Positions 1 through 7,865 of a DNA stretch of 22,822 nucleotides are shown in pieces. The stretch lies in the IMG/VR virus record IMGVR_UViG_3300044640_001789, positions 1 through 22,822 of that record; one strand, given 5' to 3'. Source of the stretch: a virus. The first letter of the stretch is position 1; the number at the start of each line of letters is the position of its first letter. The notes under the pieces are model-generated. The model did not search any database and was not told where the DNA came from. It saw only the letters and a list, made by a program, of their open reading frames with translations. A program made the translations under genes and the position numbers.

Positions 1-161
1 CCAGTTTTCTTGGTAGTATCAAGATTTTCTTTGATCAATAAGCCAATCAATTCTCTTTCAGTGTATCCTAGATGCATTGCCTCGTTGTATGTCAAGCCGC
101 CCCTCATGCCCCAACACATTCTAAGCACGTCGGATTTTATACCTTTTGTTTCCCGCTCCAT
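1..161 (-). CDS. Small gp51-like baseplate hub-associated protein (partial)
   Basis: This reading frame runs off the left edge, so only the first 53 codons are visible. The start chosen is the ATG at 161, because no ATG, GTG or TTG occurs in frame between gp26's stop and this codon. No clear ribosome binding site precedes it, so translation may be coupled to gp26, whose stop lies about 40 bases upstream. The visible protein has a short charged N-terminus, then WGMRGG, then YTERELIGLLIKEN and LDTTKKTG. This pattern (a W-x-MRGG turn, an ER-containing helix, and a Lys-rich KENL-x-TTKK end) is one I associate with small proteins next to gp26 in marine T4-like phages, sometimes labelled gp51, the hub assembly catalyst. 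T4 gp51 itself is much longer, so the name is tentative. The gene looks real from its adjacency and conserved-looking helices. Confidence 0.5.
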   Translation of the reverse strand, partial: MERETKGIKSDVLRMCWGMRGGLTYNEAMHLGYTERELIGLLIKENLDTTKKT

Positions 162-199
162 ACGATCAATTGTTTTGATAATTTGATCAGTGGTTTGAG

Positions 200-1036
200 T
201 TAAGAGGCGGCTCCGAAAAAATTTGTCATGTCCAGTGTAAACGATTGTTTGTACTCGTTTGCACAGTTATTGCACTTGACATCCAAGGGTTGTAATTCAC
301 CTTGTTGTTTTTGTGCAATGATATGATCTCGTATACGTGCAAACATTGTGCGGTCGCAATTGCCCAACCACTCGGTGATGTGTGCAAGGTCGCTGACCTG
401 GGCACTTGGCGTTTTGACCAGTTCAATGTTTTGAGCCAAAGCAGCAGTTGTGACTGCTGTGATTTTTTTCAACACTTCCCCAAGTTGATTGAGTTTGGTT
501 GCACTATCGCTGTCATCAGACTGTAGCATCTGCAGAGTTTTTTGTTCTTCAAACTGCGTCATGCTGTTTTCATTCATTTGTTTGTAGGACATGGGCTTGA
601 AATAAATCTCTAAATCTCCGAGATTCAATTGTTTAGAGTAGTCAGGTGCGTGAATCGAGTCCATCACAATTCGTAAATCAGCACCGTAATCTGCTTCTTC
701 TCCGCATTTTGGGCACTGACTAGAAATGTCTAACACATGCCCATAAGTGGCTGTTCGAATAGCCACCAGTACAGTGTCAATGTCCATGCCGGGCATTTGC
801 CAAGCATTTTTAATGTTGGGCACACAGCTTTGGATTACCGAAATAACAGCTTGACCGTTGAACAATGCATCAGGGGTTCGGTAAGTGATTTCATCCAGTG
901 TGGTCATGGGCAACACAGGATATTCTCCATTTGCAGTTGCTTCCAGGGCACCAGCAGGATAGTACTTGCCTTGGCTGGGCAGTTTGATGAAAACTGCGGG
1001 TTGTCTAAAATATTGGCTTAGTGGGTTTGGGTTCAT
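200..1036 (-). CDS. gp26: Baseplate hub subunit, gp26-like
   Basis: This is a 278-residue protein of the T4 baseplate family represented by gp26, a hub component of the contractile tail baseplate. The N-terminus (SQYFRQPAVFIKLPSQGKYY), followed by LPMTTLDEITYRTPDALFNG and a CVPNIKNAW segment, is typical of gp26-like proteins in aquatic T4-like phages. Two cysteine pairs, C108-P-K-C111 and C255-N-N-C258, could bind a metal together. They are seen directly; the metal is inferred. T4 gp26 is shorter, about 208 residues. The start at 1036 is supported by TAAGGA eight bases upstream and by a perfect TATAAATA late promoter on the same strand at 1077-1070. The gene is divergent from the tape-measure-like gene and is followed by a small gp51-like gene, which suggests a hub cluster. 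Confidence 0.85.
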   Translation of the reverse strand: MNPNPLSQYFRQPAVFIKLPSQGKYYPAGALEATANGEYPVLPMTTLDEITYRTPDALFNGQAVISVIQSCVPNIKNAWQMPGMDIDTVLVAIRTATYGHVLDISSQCPKCGEEADYGADLRIVMDSIHAPDYSKQLNLGDLEIYFKPMSYKQMNENSMTQFEEQKTLQMLQSDDSDSATKLNQLGEVLKKITAVTTAALAQNIELVKTPSAQVSDLAHITEWLGNCDRTMFARIRDHIIAQKQQGELQPLDVKCNNCANEYKQSFTLDMTNFFGAAS

Positions 1037-1049
1037 GATTTTCCTTAAC

Positions 1050-1057
1050 GGTAAATA
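1050..1057 (+). promoter_or_regulatory. Possible degenerate late promoter for the tape-measure-like gene
   Basis: GGTAAATA differs from TATAAATA at two positions and lies 31 bases before the ATG at 1089. The same GTAAATAT core recurs before the gp67-like gene at 6398, which supports its use. It lies inside the leader of the divergent gp26-like transcript, so the two leaders overlap in antisense. Confidence 0.35.
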
Positions 1058-1069
1058 TACAGTTAGAAT

Positions 1070-1077
1070 TATTTATA
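1070..1077 (-). promoter_or_regulatory. T4-type late promoter for the gp26-like gene
   Basis: The minus strand reads TATAAATA, a perfect match to the T4 late promoter consensus. It lies 33 bases before the ATG of the gp26-like gene, with a Shine-Dalgarno sequence (TAAGGA) in between. T4 late promoters have no -35 box and are read by host polymerase with the phage gp55 sigma factor and gp33/gp45. Confidence 0.72.
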
Positions 1078-1088
1078 GGTTAAAATCC

Positions 1089-4000
1089 ATGGATCAACAA
1101 TTATTAGACCTTATTGAAGAACTGAGACGATTGGTGCCAGTTCTCAACTCTATGAGTGCAACTCGCGGAACAGAAGACACAAAATCTGGCGAGCGCGGCA
1201 CTGACAAGATTGTCAATGCACTGGCACGACTCTCGGCTACCATGGATACCAACAATCGCACTCGTGCACAGCAAGATCGAGCCATGGGCGAGTTTGTTAA
1301 AGAAGTTGACAAAGCTACCGATGCCCAGGAAGCTCTTCGAAAAGCCCAAGCAACTGCAACCAAAACTGCTGAAGAAGCAGCAGCCGCACAACGAGAAGTT
1401 GCTCGTCGGGCAACACTGAGCCAAGCAGAACTTGCTATTGAAGACAAAAAAGCTAGGGAAGTCAATCGTCGTGCAGAAAATCAATCTGCACTGGCTAGTA
1501 TAGAAGCACAAAACAGACAACGAACAGCAGCCGGGCAATACGTTGATGAAATGTTCCGTGGGCTAACAGTTAGTAGTATGTTCAACAAGAAACTTGAAGC
1601 CATGGCTGGTGAAAGTGTTGCGCTTAATATTGCGTTCCGTACACTGGGCGCAGCAGTATCAGGAGCAATGGACACACTGGGTGCATTTGCCAGTGCCACT
1701 GGCAAGTTCTTGATGGAACTGGCTGATGGCAACAACAAATTCACTGCACTAAACCCAATCATTGATTCAGTAAGCAATTCTCTTGGTAAAATGGCTGAAG
1801 CCATTCCGCTTGCTGGATCTGCTATTTCAGGTGCTATTAAAATAGTAGCTGAAGGCAGCAAGTTTGTAATAACCCAGCTACAAAAAACTGTAGAAACTTT
1901 TAATGATCTAGGCCAGACTGGGGCACTCACTGCACGTGGCATGAGTGGAGTTCAACAACAGTTCTTGGATTCAGGCATGAGCCTAGATGGATTCAAAAAA
2001 TCCATTACAGAAAATTCAGCTACTCTAGCTAGATTCCGTGGCACTGTGGGCGACGGGGCAGCAGATTTTAGTAAGATTGTTGGCGATATTGTTGACAGCG
2101 ATGCTGGTGACGCTCTTCGTAGAATGGGATACAATGCTGACCAGATGGGCGAGGCTGCTGGAGCGTTTGTTTCTCAACAGACACGCCTGGGGCTAAGTCA
2201 AAATAAAACAGCAATGCAACTAAAACAAGGCACAGTTGAATATGCCAAGGAATTGGATTTGCTGGCCAAAGTGACTGGTATGAATCGCAAGGCCATTCAA
2301 GATCAGCAGGATGCCGCACTAGGCGAAGGTCGCTTCCGTGCATCAATTGATGAAATGATTGCCAGCGGTGGCGAACAGGCTGCTAAGGAGTTGCTGGGTT
2401 TCCAAACAGTGGTTTCAAAGATAGCTCCAGAACTAGGCGCCGCAGTGCGAGACACTGCTACTGGATTTACTAATAGTAGTGCGGCAGTCAAAGGATTCCA
2501 GGCCACCGGCGGCGCAATTGTTGACATTGTTGATGCTTTAAAACGTAGAGAAATTGATCAAGGTGAAGCACTAGTAAGATTGCAACGTGCCACACGCGAA
2601 AATGAAGCTATTCAGCAATCTTATGCCAAGGCAGCTGGCGACGGAACAGACGCTTTTATAAAGTACGCTGAACTGAGCGATTTCAACAGAGCCACAATTG
2701 AAGGCAACACCATTAAAGCACAAAAGGCACAGGATGCACAAGTTGCTGGTCAAGATGAGTTGACTAACAAAACAGTTGATGCTCAAAAAGCCATGGAGCA
2801 AATGGGTCGACAGATTCAGAATTTTGGCTTTAATGCAATGCCGGCGGCAACAACAGCAGTTCAGGGTTTTACCACATCGTTGAATGAGTTTATCAAGGTT
2901 GTGGCCCGAGAAACTGGCATGGATTTAAAAGGCATAACAGCCGAGGAGCCGGTTAATCCAGTAAACGAAGTTCAAAGACCAAGAACTGCGGCTGATACAA
3001 CAGCTACGCTAGCGACTCTGGGACTGAACCCTGAAAAATTGCTAACAGATCAAGCATCTCGAGCAGCAATGGTTGAAGAACAAGACAAAGCCAACTGGGA
3101 AAAAGCCAAACTCACAGAGAAAGCCAGTATTGCTACTGCACAAGCAATTGAGAATCTTGGTGACGCACTAGGCGACATAATTGGGTTTGTTGGTGCTGAG
3201 GGTATAGGCAAGCGTATCAAAGGGCTAGCTGGCGCAGCCAAAGAAGAGCGAGTTGCGTCAGATACACAGGTTCTCAAAGATACCGGCCGGCTGCCAGCAA
3301 CAGGTGGTACAGCTCCAGCAACAGGTGGTACAGCTCCAGCAACAGGTGGTACAGCTCCAGCAACAGGTGGCAGGGCAGGGGCAACAGCGGCACCAGGAAC
3401 TCCAGTTTCAGCAAAACCAGCTGCAGGCGTGGTGGATGCTGGAAGGGGGTATACTACAGTTAGTACCGTGGATGGCGATAAACAACGTCGTGAGGGCGCA
3501 CGTAATTGGCGCAACAACAACCCAGGTAATATTGAATTTGGGCAATTTTCGCAGAGCATGGGAGCCGTTGGCAGCGACGGAAGATTTGCTGTGTTTCCAA
3601 CACTGGAAAAAGGATCCAAAGCCAAAGAAGAATTGCTGTTTGGTTCTAGAAGCAAATATGTCAATCTCAGCATTGCTGATGCAATATCTCGATATGCACC
3701 ACCTACTGAAAATAACACAGCAGGCTACATTAATTCAATAGTTAAGGCTTTGGGCGTTCCTCCTACTACCAGACTAGGGACGCTAGATGCTGGGCAAAAG
3801 TCAACTTTGTTGAATACAATTAATCAAGTTGAGGGATTTAGAGAAGGTAAAGTTTTACAAGCGTCCAAGGGTGGCATACTAACTGGACCGCTAAGTGGAT
3901 ATCCAGCAACATTGCATGGTACAGAAGCTGTGGTTCCGTTACCAGATGGCAAAAAAATTCCAATGCAACTGGATCCAAAATTTAGTGATGCAATTAGCAG

Positions 4001-4298
4001 TCTCACAGAATCACTGGCAGGCCCAGCAAACAAATATACATCAATGTTAAAAGGCATTGATGCCATGATGTCAGCGCCTGGTAAGACTAATCCAACTCAA
4101 ATGGATCCAAACTTTGCTGAAATTATCAAAGGTCTCACCACAGCAGTGGTTCAAGAAATTAGATCAACATTTCAACAAATATCACAACCGCAACCAATTG
4201 ATCAAAGTGTACTGATTTCAACCATGCAAGAGATGGTTAGAGAACAACGCAGTAATAATTCCATTAGTCAGCAAATGTTGCGTGTAGCACAAAATTAA
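1089..4298 (+). CDS. Tail tape-measure-like protein with C-terminal lysozyme-like domain
   Basis: The ATG at 1089 (MDQQLLDLIEEL) is preferred over upstream in-frame codons, which lie within the antisense gp26 gene; AGG sits about nine bases upstream. The protein is 1069 residues. Residues 1-140 are Ala/Glu/Arg-rich and look coiled-coil. Residues 180-280 hold small-residue hydrophobic helices, as in tape measure proteins that cross or pore the membrane. Residues 300-700 are mostly helical and Ala/Gln-rich. A PATGGTA repeat occurs at about 736-761. N809-N-N-P-G-N-I-E begins a domain like the NNPGNI family of virion-associated peptidoglycan hydrolases, continuing through FAVFPTLEKG and ISRYAPPTENNTAGY. 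At 928-951 is GGILTGPLSGYP followed by LHGTEAVVPL, a segment common near the C-terminus of tape measure proteins. T4 gp29 (590 residues) lacks such a domain, and T4 carries lysozyme on gp5 instead. The role as ruler plus wall-degrading tip is inferred. Confidence 0.68.
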   Translation: MDQQLLDLIEELRRLVPVLNSMSATRGTEDTKSGERGTDKIVNALARLSATMDTNNRTRAQQDRAMGEFVKEVDKATDAQEALRKAQATATKTAEEAAAAQREVARRATLSQAELAIEDKKAREVNRRAENQSALASIEAQNRQRTAAGQYVDEMFRGLTVSSMFNKKLEAMAGESVALNIAFRTLGAAVSGAMDTLGAFASATGKFLMELADGNNKFTALNPIIDSVSNSLGKMAEAIPLAGSAISGAIKIVAEGSKFVITQLQKTVETFNDLGQTGALTARGMSGVQQQFLDSGMSLDGFKKSITENSATLARFRGTVGDGAADFSKIVGDIVDSDAGDALRRMGYNADQMGEAAGAFVSQQTRLGLSQNKTAMQLKQGTVEYAKELDLLAKVTGMNRKAIQDQQDAALGEGRFRASIDEMIASGGEQAAKELLGFQTVVSKIAPELGAAVRDTATGFTNSSAAVKGFQATGGAIVDIVDALKRREIDQGEALVRLQRATRENEAIQQSYAKAAGDGTDAFIKYAELSDFNRATIEGNTIKAQKAQDAQVAGQDELTNKTVDAQKAMEQMGRQIQNFGFNAMPAATTAVQGFTTSLNEFIKVVARETGMDLKGITAEEPVNPVNEVQRPRTAADTTATLATLGLNPEKLLTDQASRAAMVEEQDKANWEKAKLTEKASIATAQAIENLGDALGDIIGFVGAEGIGKRIKGLAGAAKEERVASDTQVLKDTGRLPATGGTAPATGGTAPATGGTAPATGGRAGATAAPGTPVSAKPAAGVVDAGRGYTTVSTVDGDKQRREGARNWRNNNPGNIEFGQFSQSMGAVGSDGRFAVFPTLEKGSKAKEELLFGSRSKYVNLSIADAISRYAPPTENNTAGYINSIVKALGVPPTTRLGTLDAGQKSTLLNTINQVEGFREGKVLQASKGGILTGPLSGYPATLHGTEAVVPLPDGKKIPMQLDPKFSDAISSLTESLAGPANKYTSMLKGIDAMMSAPGKTNPTQMDPNFAEIIKGLTTAVVQEIRSTFQQISQPQPIDQSVLISTMQEMVREQRSNNSISQQMLRVAQN
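3294..3370 (+). repeat. 21-bp perfect tandem repeat coding PATGGTA
   Basis: Three identical 21-base units followed by a 14-base partial copy encode PATGGTA repeated in frame. The array joins the helical body of the tape-measure-like protein to its lysozyme-like domain and reads as a flexible Pro/Thr/Gly linker. Exact identity of the units suggests recent slippage, so copy number may vary between isolates. Confidence 0.9.
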
Positions 4299-4299
4299 C

Positions 4300-4307
4300 T
4301 ATAAATA
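4300..4307 (+). promoter_or_regulatory. T4-type late promoter immediately upstream of gp20
   Basis: TATAAATA is a perfect consensus match lying just after the stop of the tape-measure-like gene. Its end is only eight bases before the gp20 ATG at 4316. With the usual T4 late spacing (start about six bases after the octamer), the transcript would begin two to three bases before AUG. Confidence 0.75.
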
Positions 4308-4315
4308 GAAGCACT

Positions 4316-6097
4316 ATGTCTTGGAAAAAATATTTTAAAGTTGCGAATGTAGGCGGGCAATTGAGTCCGTTATCTGGCCGAGATGCAGATGGTCTGCCAG
4401 GGTATGGTCGGAATAATGGTAGAACAGATCTAAGCAATCACGCCGATGTTGCATATCGAAACTATGCAAGCAGGCTTCCTGAAGTGTACTCGGGGCATCC
4501 AAATCGTGTTGAACGTTATAATCAATACGAAAACATGGATAGCGATAGTGAAATCAATGCATGCTTGGATATTCTAGCAGAGTTTTCAACACAAACTCTT
4601 GAAGGAGATGTTGTACCGTTTGAAGTAACATACAACGAAACTCCAACTGATAATGAAGTAAAAATTATCAAACGTCAGTTACAGCAGTGGACCAAACTAA
4701 ACAAGTTTGATCAACGTATCTTCAAAATTTTCCGCAACACACTCAAATACGGTGATCAAGTGTTTGTGCGTGATCCAGAAACATTTGAATTGTACTGGAT
4801 TGACATGTCCAAGGTTGCTCGAGTTATTGTCAATGAAAGTGAAGGCAAAAAGCCTGAACAATATGTTATTAGGGATATAAACCCTAACTTTCAGAATTTG
4901 ACCATGGCAGCAAAAACCACAACTGATTACCAGTCAAATCCGCCCAGCTCGGGATATGTTGCGCCATTTAACTACACTGCACCAAATTCAGGCGCAGGCG
5001 GATCAGGTGGCTCGGGACAAAGTCGATTTGCCGCAGCAATGAACGAAGCAGTACTTGATGCTAAACACATTGTGCACCTTAGTTTGAGCGAAGGCCTGGA
5101 CTTTTATTGGCCTTTTGGACAAAGTGTACTGGAAACAATTTATCGGGTGTTCAAGCAAAAAGAATTGCTAGAAGATGCTGTGCTTATCTATCGTGTGAGT
5201 CGAGCACCAGAACGTAGAGTATTTAAAATTGACGTGGGCAACATGCCAAGCCACATGGCCATGGCCTTTGTTGAACGAGTGAAAAATGAAATACATCAAC
5301 GCAGGATTCCCAGCCACAACGGTGGTGGTGCTCACACCATGGACAGCAGTTACAATCCATTGAGCATTAACGAAGATTACTTTTTCCCTCAAACAGCTGA
5401 TGGCCGCGGATCGTCAGTTGACACACTACCTGGTGGGTCAAACCTGGGAGAAATTGACGATTTAAAATATTTCAATAATAAAATGTGTCGTGGATTGCGT
5501 GTGCCCAGTAGTTACTTGCCTACTGGCCCGGACGACAGTGATCGACCAATGAATGATGGTCGTGTGGGCACAGCACTGATACAGGAATATCGTTTCAATC
5601 AGTATTGTGAACGCCTACAGCGTTTGATTATACAAAAGCTAGACGATGAATTCAAGATGTTCATGCGCTGGAGAGGATTTAACATTGATTCTGGATTGTT
5701 TGCAATCAGCTTCAATCCCCCGCAAAACTTTGCCAGCTATCGTGAAGCAGAATTAGACAAAGATCGAGTTGGCACATTTACCCAACTTGAAGCATACCCT
5801 TATTTGAGCAAAAGATTTTTGCTCAAACGATATCTTGGATTGACTGAAGAAGAGATCCGTGAAAACGAAGAACTCTGGCAGGAAGAAAGATCTGATCCTG
5901 AAGCACCTCCGCCAACTGGTCAAGATTTACGTAGTGTGGGTGTAACTCCTGCAGATCTTGAGTCAGATCTTGCAACTGGTGAAGAGTTAGGCAATTTAGA
6001 TGCTGGACCAGAGGGTGCAGTACCTGGGGCTGATGCTGGTGTTGGACAACAACCAGCGGCTGGTGCAGCACCTGGCGGAAGTGCACCATCTGTATAA
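4316..6097 (+). CDS. gp20: Portal vertex protein gp20
   Basis: This 593-residue protein is a T4-type portal (head-to-tail connector). Portals form a dodecameric ring on which the prohead assembles and through which DNA is packaged. Recognised segments include YNQYENMDSDSEINACLDIL near residues 60-90, the VIYRVSRAPERRVFKIDVGN-type stretch near residues 290-310, and NKMCRGLRVPSSYL near residue 390, followed by DRPMNDGRVG. These are hallmark regions of gp20 across T4-like phages. It is longer than T4 gp20 (524 residues). The extra length includes a Gly/Ser-rich insert (SGAGGSGGSGQS, about residues 225-236) and an Ala/Gly/Pro-rich tail after about residue 530. No convincing Shine-Dalgarno precedes the ATG; a TATAAATA lies eight bases upstream. 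It heads the head-assembly block, but is preceded by a tape-measure-like gene, not by tube gene 19 as in T4. Confidence 0.93.
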   Translation: MSWKKYFKVANVGGQLSPLSGRDADGLPGYGRNNGRTDLSNHADVAYRNYASRLPEVYSGHPNRVERYNQYENMDSDSEINACLDILAEFSTQTLEGDVVPFEVTYNETPTDNEVKIIKRQLQQWTKLNKFDQRIFKIFRNTLKYGDQVFVRDPETFELYWIDMSKVARVIVNESEGKKPEQYVIRDINPNFQNLTMAAKTTTDYQSNPPSSGYVAPFNYTAPNSGAGGSGGSGQSRFAAAMNEAVLDAKHIVHLSLSEGLDFYWPFGQSVLETIYRVFKQKELLEDAVLIYRVSRAPERRVFKIDVGNMPSHMAMAFVERVKNEIHQRRIPSHNGGGAHTMDSSYNPLSINEDYFFPQTADGRGSSVDTLPGGSNLGEIDDLKYFNNKMCRGLRVPSSYLPTGPDDSDRPMNDGRVGTALIQEYRFNQYCERLQRLIIQKLDDEFKMFMRWRGFNIDSGLFAISFNPPQNFASYREAELDKDRVGTFTQLEAYPYLSKRFLLKRYLGLTEEEIRENEELWQEERSDPEAPPPTGQDLRSVGVTPADLESDLATGEELGNLDAGPEGAVPGADAGVGQQPAAGAAPGGSAPSV

Positions 6098-6100
6098 ATA
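6093..6100 (+). promoter_or_regulatory. T4-type late promoter overlapping the end of gp20
   Basis: TATAAATA overlaps the gp20 stop codon (TAA at 6095-6097) and ends six bases before the ATG at 6107. At usual late-promoter spacing, transcription would begin at or next to that A. Overlap with a stop codon can create TATAAATA by chance, which lowers confidence. Confidence 0.62.
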
Positions 6101-6106
6101 TCATAT

Positions 6107-6325
6107 ATGATACTATTAGAACTCTATCAACGATCGCCTGAAGCTTATCAAGATGTTGCACAAGATAACAGTCAGCCACGACTTGGTGATTTGCGCAAGA
6201 CAAAACTAACTTTACGACAAATTAACAAATTGCGCAGACTAAATGATGTTCGTAAATATGAATTCAAAGAGAGAGTTAAAAAAGTAAAGCAACAGTACTC
6301 TCCAGTAGCTGAACCAACAGCGTAA
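6107..6325 (+). CDS. Small basic protein between portal and prohead core genes
   Basis: This 72-residue protein has a short N-terminal segment, then a strongly basic helical part: RLGDLRKTKLTLRQINKLRR followed by NDVRKYEFKERVKKVKQQY. Small proteins with an R-K-x-K-LTL-x-x-x-NKLRR pattern occur at this position in aquatic T4-like phages, and I know no assigned function. T4 has no equivalent between genes 20 and 67. The basic charge next to the very acidic core protein encoded downstream invites the guess that it binds the core or DNA, but nothing in the sequence proves it. There is no Shine-Dalgarno sequence before the ATG; a TATAAATA ends six bases upstream. A hairpin follows directly after its stop codon. 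Confidence 0.72.
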   Translation: MILLELYQRSPEAYQDVAQDNSQPRLGDLRKTKLTLRQINKLRRLNDVRKYEFKERVKKVKQQYSPVAEPTA

Positions 6326-6359
6326 CATGAAAATCAGTGCTCGACACTGATTTTTCATG
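6326..6359 (+). terminator. Hairpin terminator after the small basic gene
   Basis: A 14-base arm (6326-6339) pairs with 6345-6359 with a single extra T, around a CTCGA loop. The inner stem TCAGTG/CACTGA is followed by TTTTT, and AAAA precedes it, so it could act on both strands. It starts at the base after the TAA stop, and separates the portal unit from the prohead core unit. Confidence 0.7.
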
Positions 6360-6397
6360 AAAAAAACACCGATAACCATATATATTTCTAGAATGGT

Positions 6398-6405
6398 AGT
6401 AAATA
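6398..6405 (+). promoter_or_regulatory. Possible degenerate late promoter for the core and capsid block
   Basis: AGTAAATA (followed by T) lies 32 bases before the ATG at 6438 and just after the hairpin at 6326-6359. It has two mismatches to TATAAATA and shares GTAAATAT with 1051-1058. A promoter here would restart transcription for gp67-like, gp21, gp22 and gp23. Confidence 0.4.
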
Positions 6406-6437
6406 TCTTACTGAGCCATTACCTTTGGAGGAATACA

Positions 6438-7220
6438 ATGAACAAATTTGAACAACTGATCGAATACGTGATCAATGACGAGACTGCTAAAGCTCGTGAA
6501 CTTTTCCATGACATCGTCGTAGAAAAAAGTCGTACCATCTACGAAGAGATGATGAACGATGAAGAACTTGACGAGTCAGCAGAAGACGAAGAAATTGACG
6601 AAGAAATTGAAGAAGGCCTAGGCGGCGACCAAGCAGGTGACCTAATTGACGATGTTGAAGTCGAAGAAGAAGGTATCAGCATGGAAGGCGAAGGCGATGA
6701 AGAAGATCATCACGCCGATGTTGGTGGCGAAGAAGAATTAGAAGACCGTGTGGTTGATCTTGAAGACAAACTAGATGAACTAATGGCCGAATTTGAATCC
6801 CTAATGGGTGACGGAGATGGCCAAGACATGGACATGGCCATGGACGCTGAACCAGGCGACGAAGTTGCTGACGAATTTGCTGACGAAATGGACGGCGAAG
6901 AAGTTGAAGACGACGAGTTTGAAACAGAAGGCATGTTTAACGAAAACGTTGATCTAAAAGCTGTGCCTAAGCCAACACCTGGTGATCACGGTGCTAACAA
7001 TAAAAGCGTAGTAGCTTCCAACAGCGGAGCACGTGGTGCAATGGCTAAGCCAGTAACAACAACTGGCGCTGAAGCTACAGGACGACCAGCTCCTACTGCT
7101 AAAGATGCAATTGGTAAAGTTGGTAACACTCCAGCTCAAAGCACTCAAAAGCCAACTCCAGCCACCAAGCCTAGCTTGGGACAAGCAGCTGGTGTGAATA
7201 ACAAATCTGTTATTCAATAA
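6438..7220 (+). CDS. gp67: Prohead core protein, gp67-like
   Basis: The ATG at 6438 is preceded by a strong GGAGG at the right distance, so it is chosen over an in-frame ATG at 6357 that lies in the terminator hairpin. The protein is 260 residues. Residues 1-40 (FEQLIEYVINDETAKARELF, then KSRTIYEEMM) match the architecture of T4 gp67: a short helical head followed by a highly acidic region. Residues 41-185 are almost entirely Asp/Glu with small residues and include the helix LEDRVVDLEDKLDELMAEFE. The last 75 residues are unlike this: Pro/Thr/Lys/Ala-rich and basic, with NNKSV occurring twice. T4 gp67 is only 80 residues and is cut to internal peptides by gp21. The same fate is likely here. 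It precedes gp21 as gp67-gp68 do in T4; no separate gp68 is seen. Confidence 0.78.
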   Translation: MNKFEQLIEYVINDETAKARELFHDIVVEKSRTIYEEMMNDEELDESAEDEEIDEEIEEGLGGDQAGDLIDDVEVEEEGISMEGEGDEEDHHADVGGEEELEDRVVDLEDKLDELMAEFESLMGDGDGQDMDMAMDAEPGDEVADEFADEMDGEEVEDDEFETEGMFNENVDLKAVPKPTPGDHGANNKSVVASNSGARGAMAKPVTTTGAEATGRPAPTAKDAIGKVGNTPAQSTQKPTPATKPSLGQAAGVNNKSVIQ

Positions 7221-7232
7221 GGACACGGGTAA

Positions 7233-7856
7233 ATGGCTCTTTACCTCCGAGAAAATCTAACCTTTGACGCCGCCCGCATGATTGTGGAAGGCGTTGAAGG
7301 CAAAGATCTCTACATGAAAGGTATCTGCATTCAAGGCGGAGTTAAAAACGCCAACGAACGTGTGTACCCAGTCAACGAAATTGAGCGTGCAGTTGGCACA
7401 CTTAATGAACAGATTTCAGGTGGATATTCGGTACTGGGCGAAGTTGATCACCCAGATGATCTAAAAGTAAATCTAGACCGCGTGAGCCATATGATCACAG
7501 AAATGTGGATGGATGGTCCTAACGGATACGGCAAATTAAAAATTCTTCCCACCCCAATGGGCCAGCTGGTTAAAACTATGCTGGAATCCGGTGTGAAGTT
7601 AGGAGTTTCAAGTCGCGGTAGCGGAAACGTTAACGAGGCAAACGGACATGTCAGTGACTTTGAAATTGTCACTGTGGATGTGGTTGCCCAACCCAGTGCA
7701 CCAAATGCATACCCTAAAGCCATCTATGAAGGCTTGATGAATATGCGTCATGGACATCGAGTGCTAGATCTAGCACGAGACGCTGGCAAAGACAACAAAG
7801 TACAGAGATACTTGAAGGGCGAGATTTCTCGACTCATCAAGGATCTCAAGATTTAG
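7233..7856 (+). CDS. gp21: Prohead core protease gp21
   Basis: This 207-residue protein is the T4-type prohead maturation protease (MEROPS S77), which cleaves core and shell proteins after L/I-x-E inside the prohead. The catalytic histidine is His73 in GEVDHPD, and the serine lies in GVSSRGSG (Ser126 or Ser127). Asp149 in TVDVVAQPSAPNAYP is a candidate third residue. The opening, ENLTFDAARMIVEG followed by LYMKGICIQGG and NANERVYP, is also typical. The length is close to that of T4 gp21 (212). AAGGA precedes the start, 13 bases after the gp67-like stop. The stop codon overlaps the AGGAG that serves gp22, so the two are probably translated together. Confidence 0.95.
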   Translation: MALYLRENLTFDAARMIVEGVEGKDLYMKGICIQGGVKNANERVYPVNEIERAVGTLNEQISGGYSVLGEVDHPDDLKVNLDRVSHMITEMWMDGPNGYGKLKILPTPMGQLVKTMLESGVKLGVSSRGSGNVNEANGHVSDFEIVTVDVVAQPSAPNAYPKAIYEGLMNMRHGHRVLDLARDAGKDNKVQRYLKGEISRLIKDLKI

Positions 7857-7865
7857 GAGAAATCG

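Noticed and set aside
966-1088. In-frame ATG codons extending the tape-measure-like protein upstream by 41 residues
   Set aside because: The extension lies inside the antisense gp26-like gene and the promoter region, and the ATG at 1089 has the better context.
3050-3718. Minus-strand ORF opposite the PATGG repeats
   Set aside because: It mirrors the tandem repeat as PPVAGAV units and has no ribosome binding site or independent support.
6357-6437. Upstream ATG giving a longer gp67-like protein
   Set aside because: It lies in the 3' arm of the terminator hairpin. GGAGG correctly spaced before 6438 and the match to gp67's N-terminus favour the later start.
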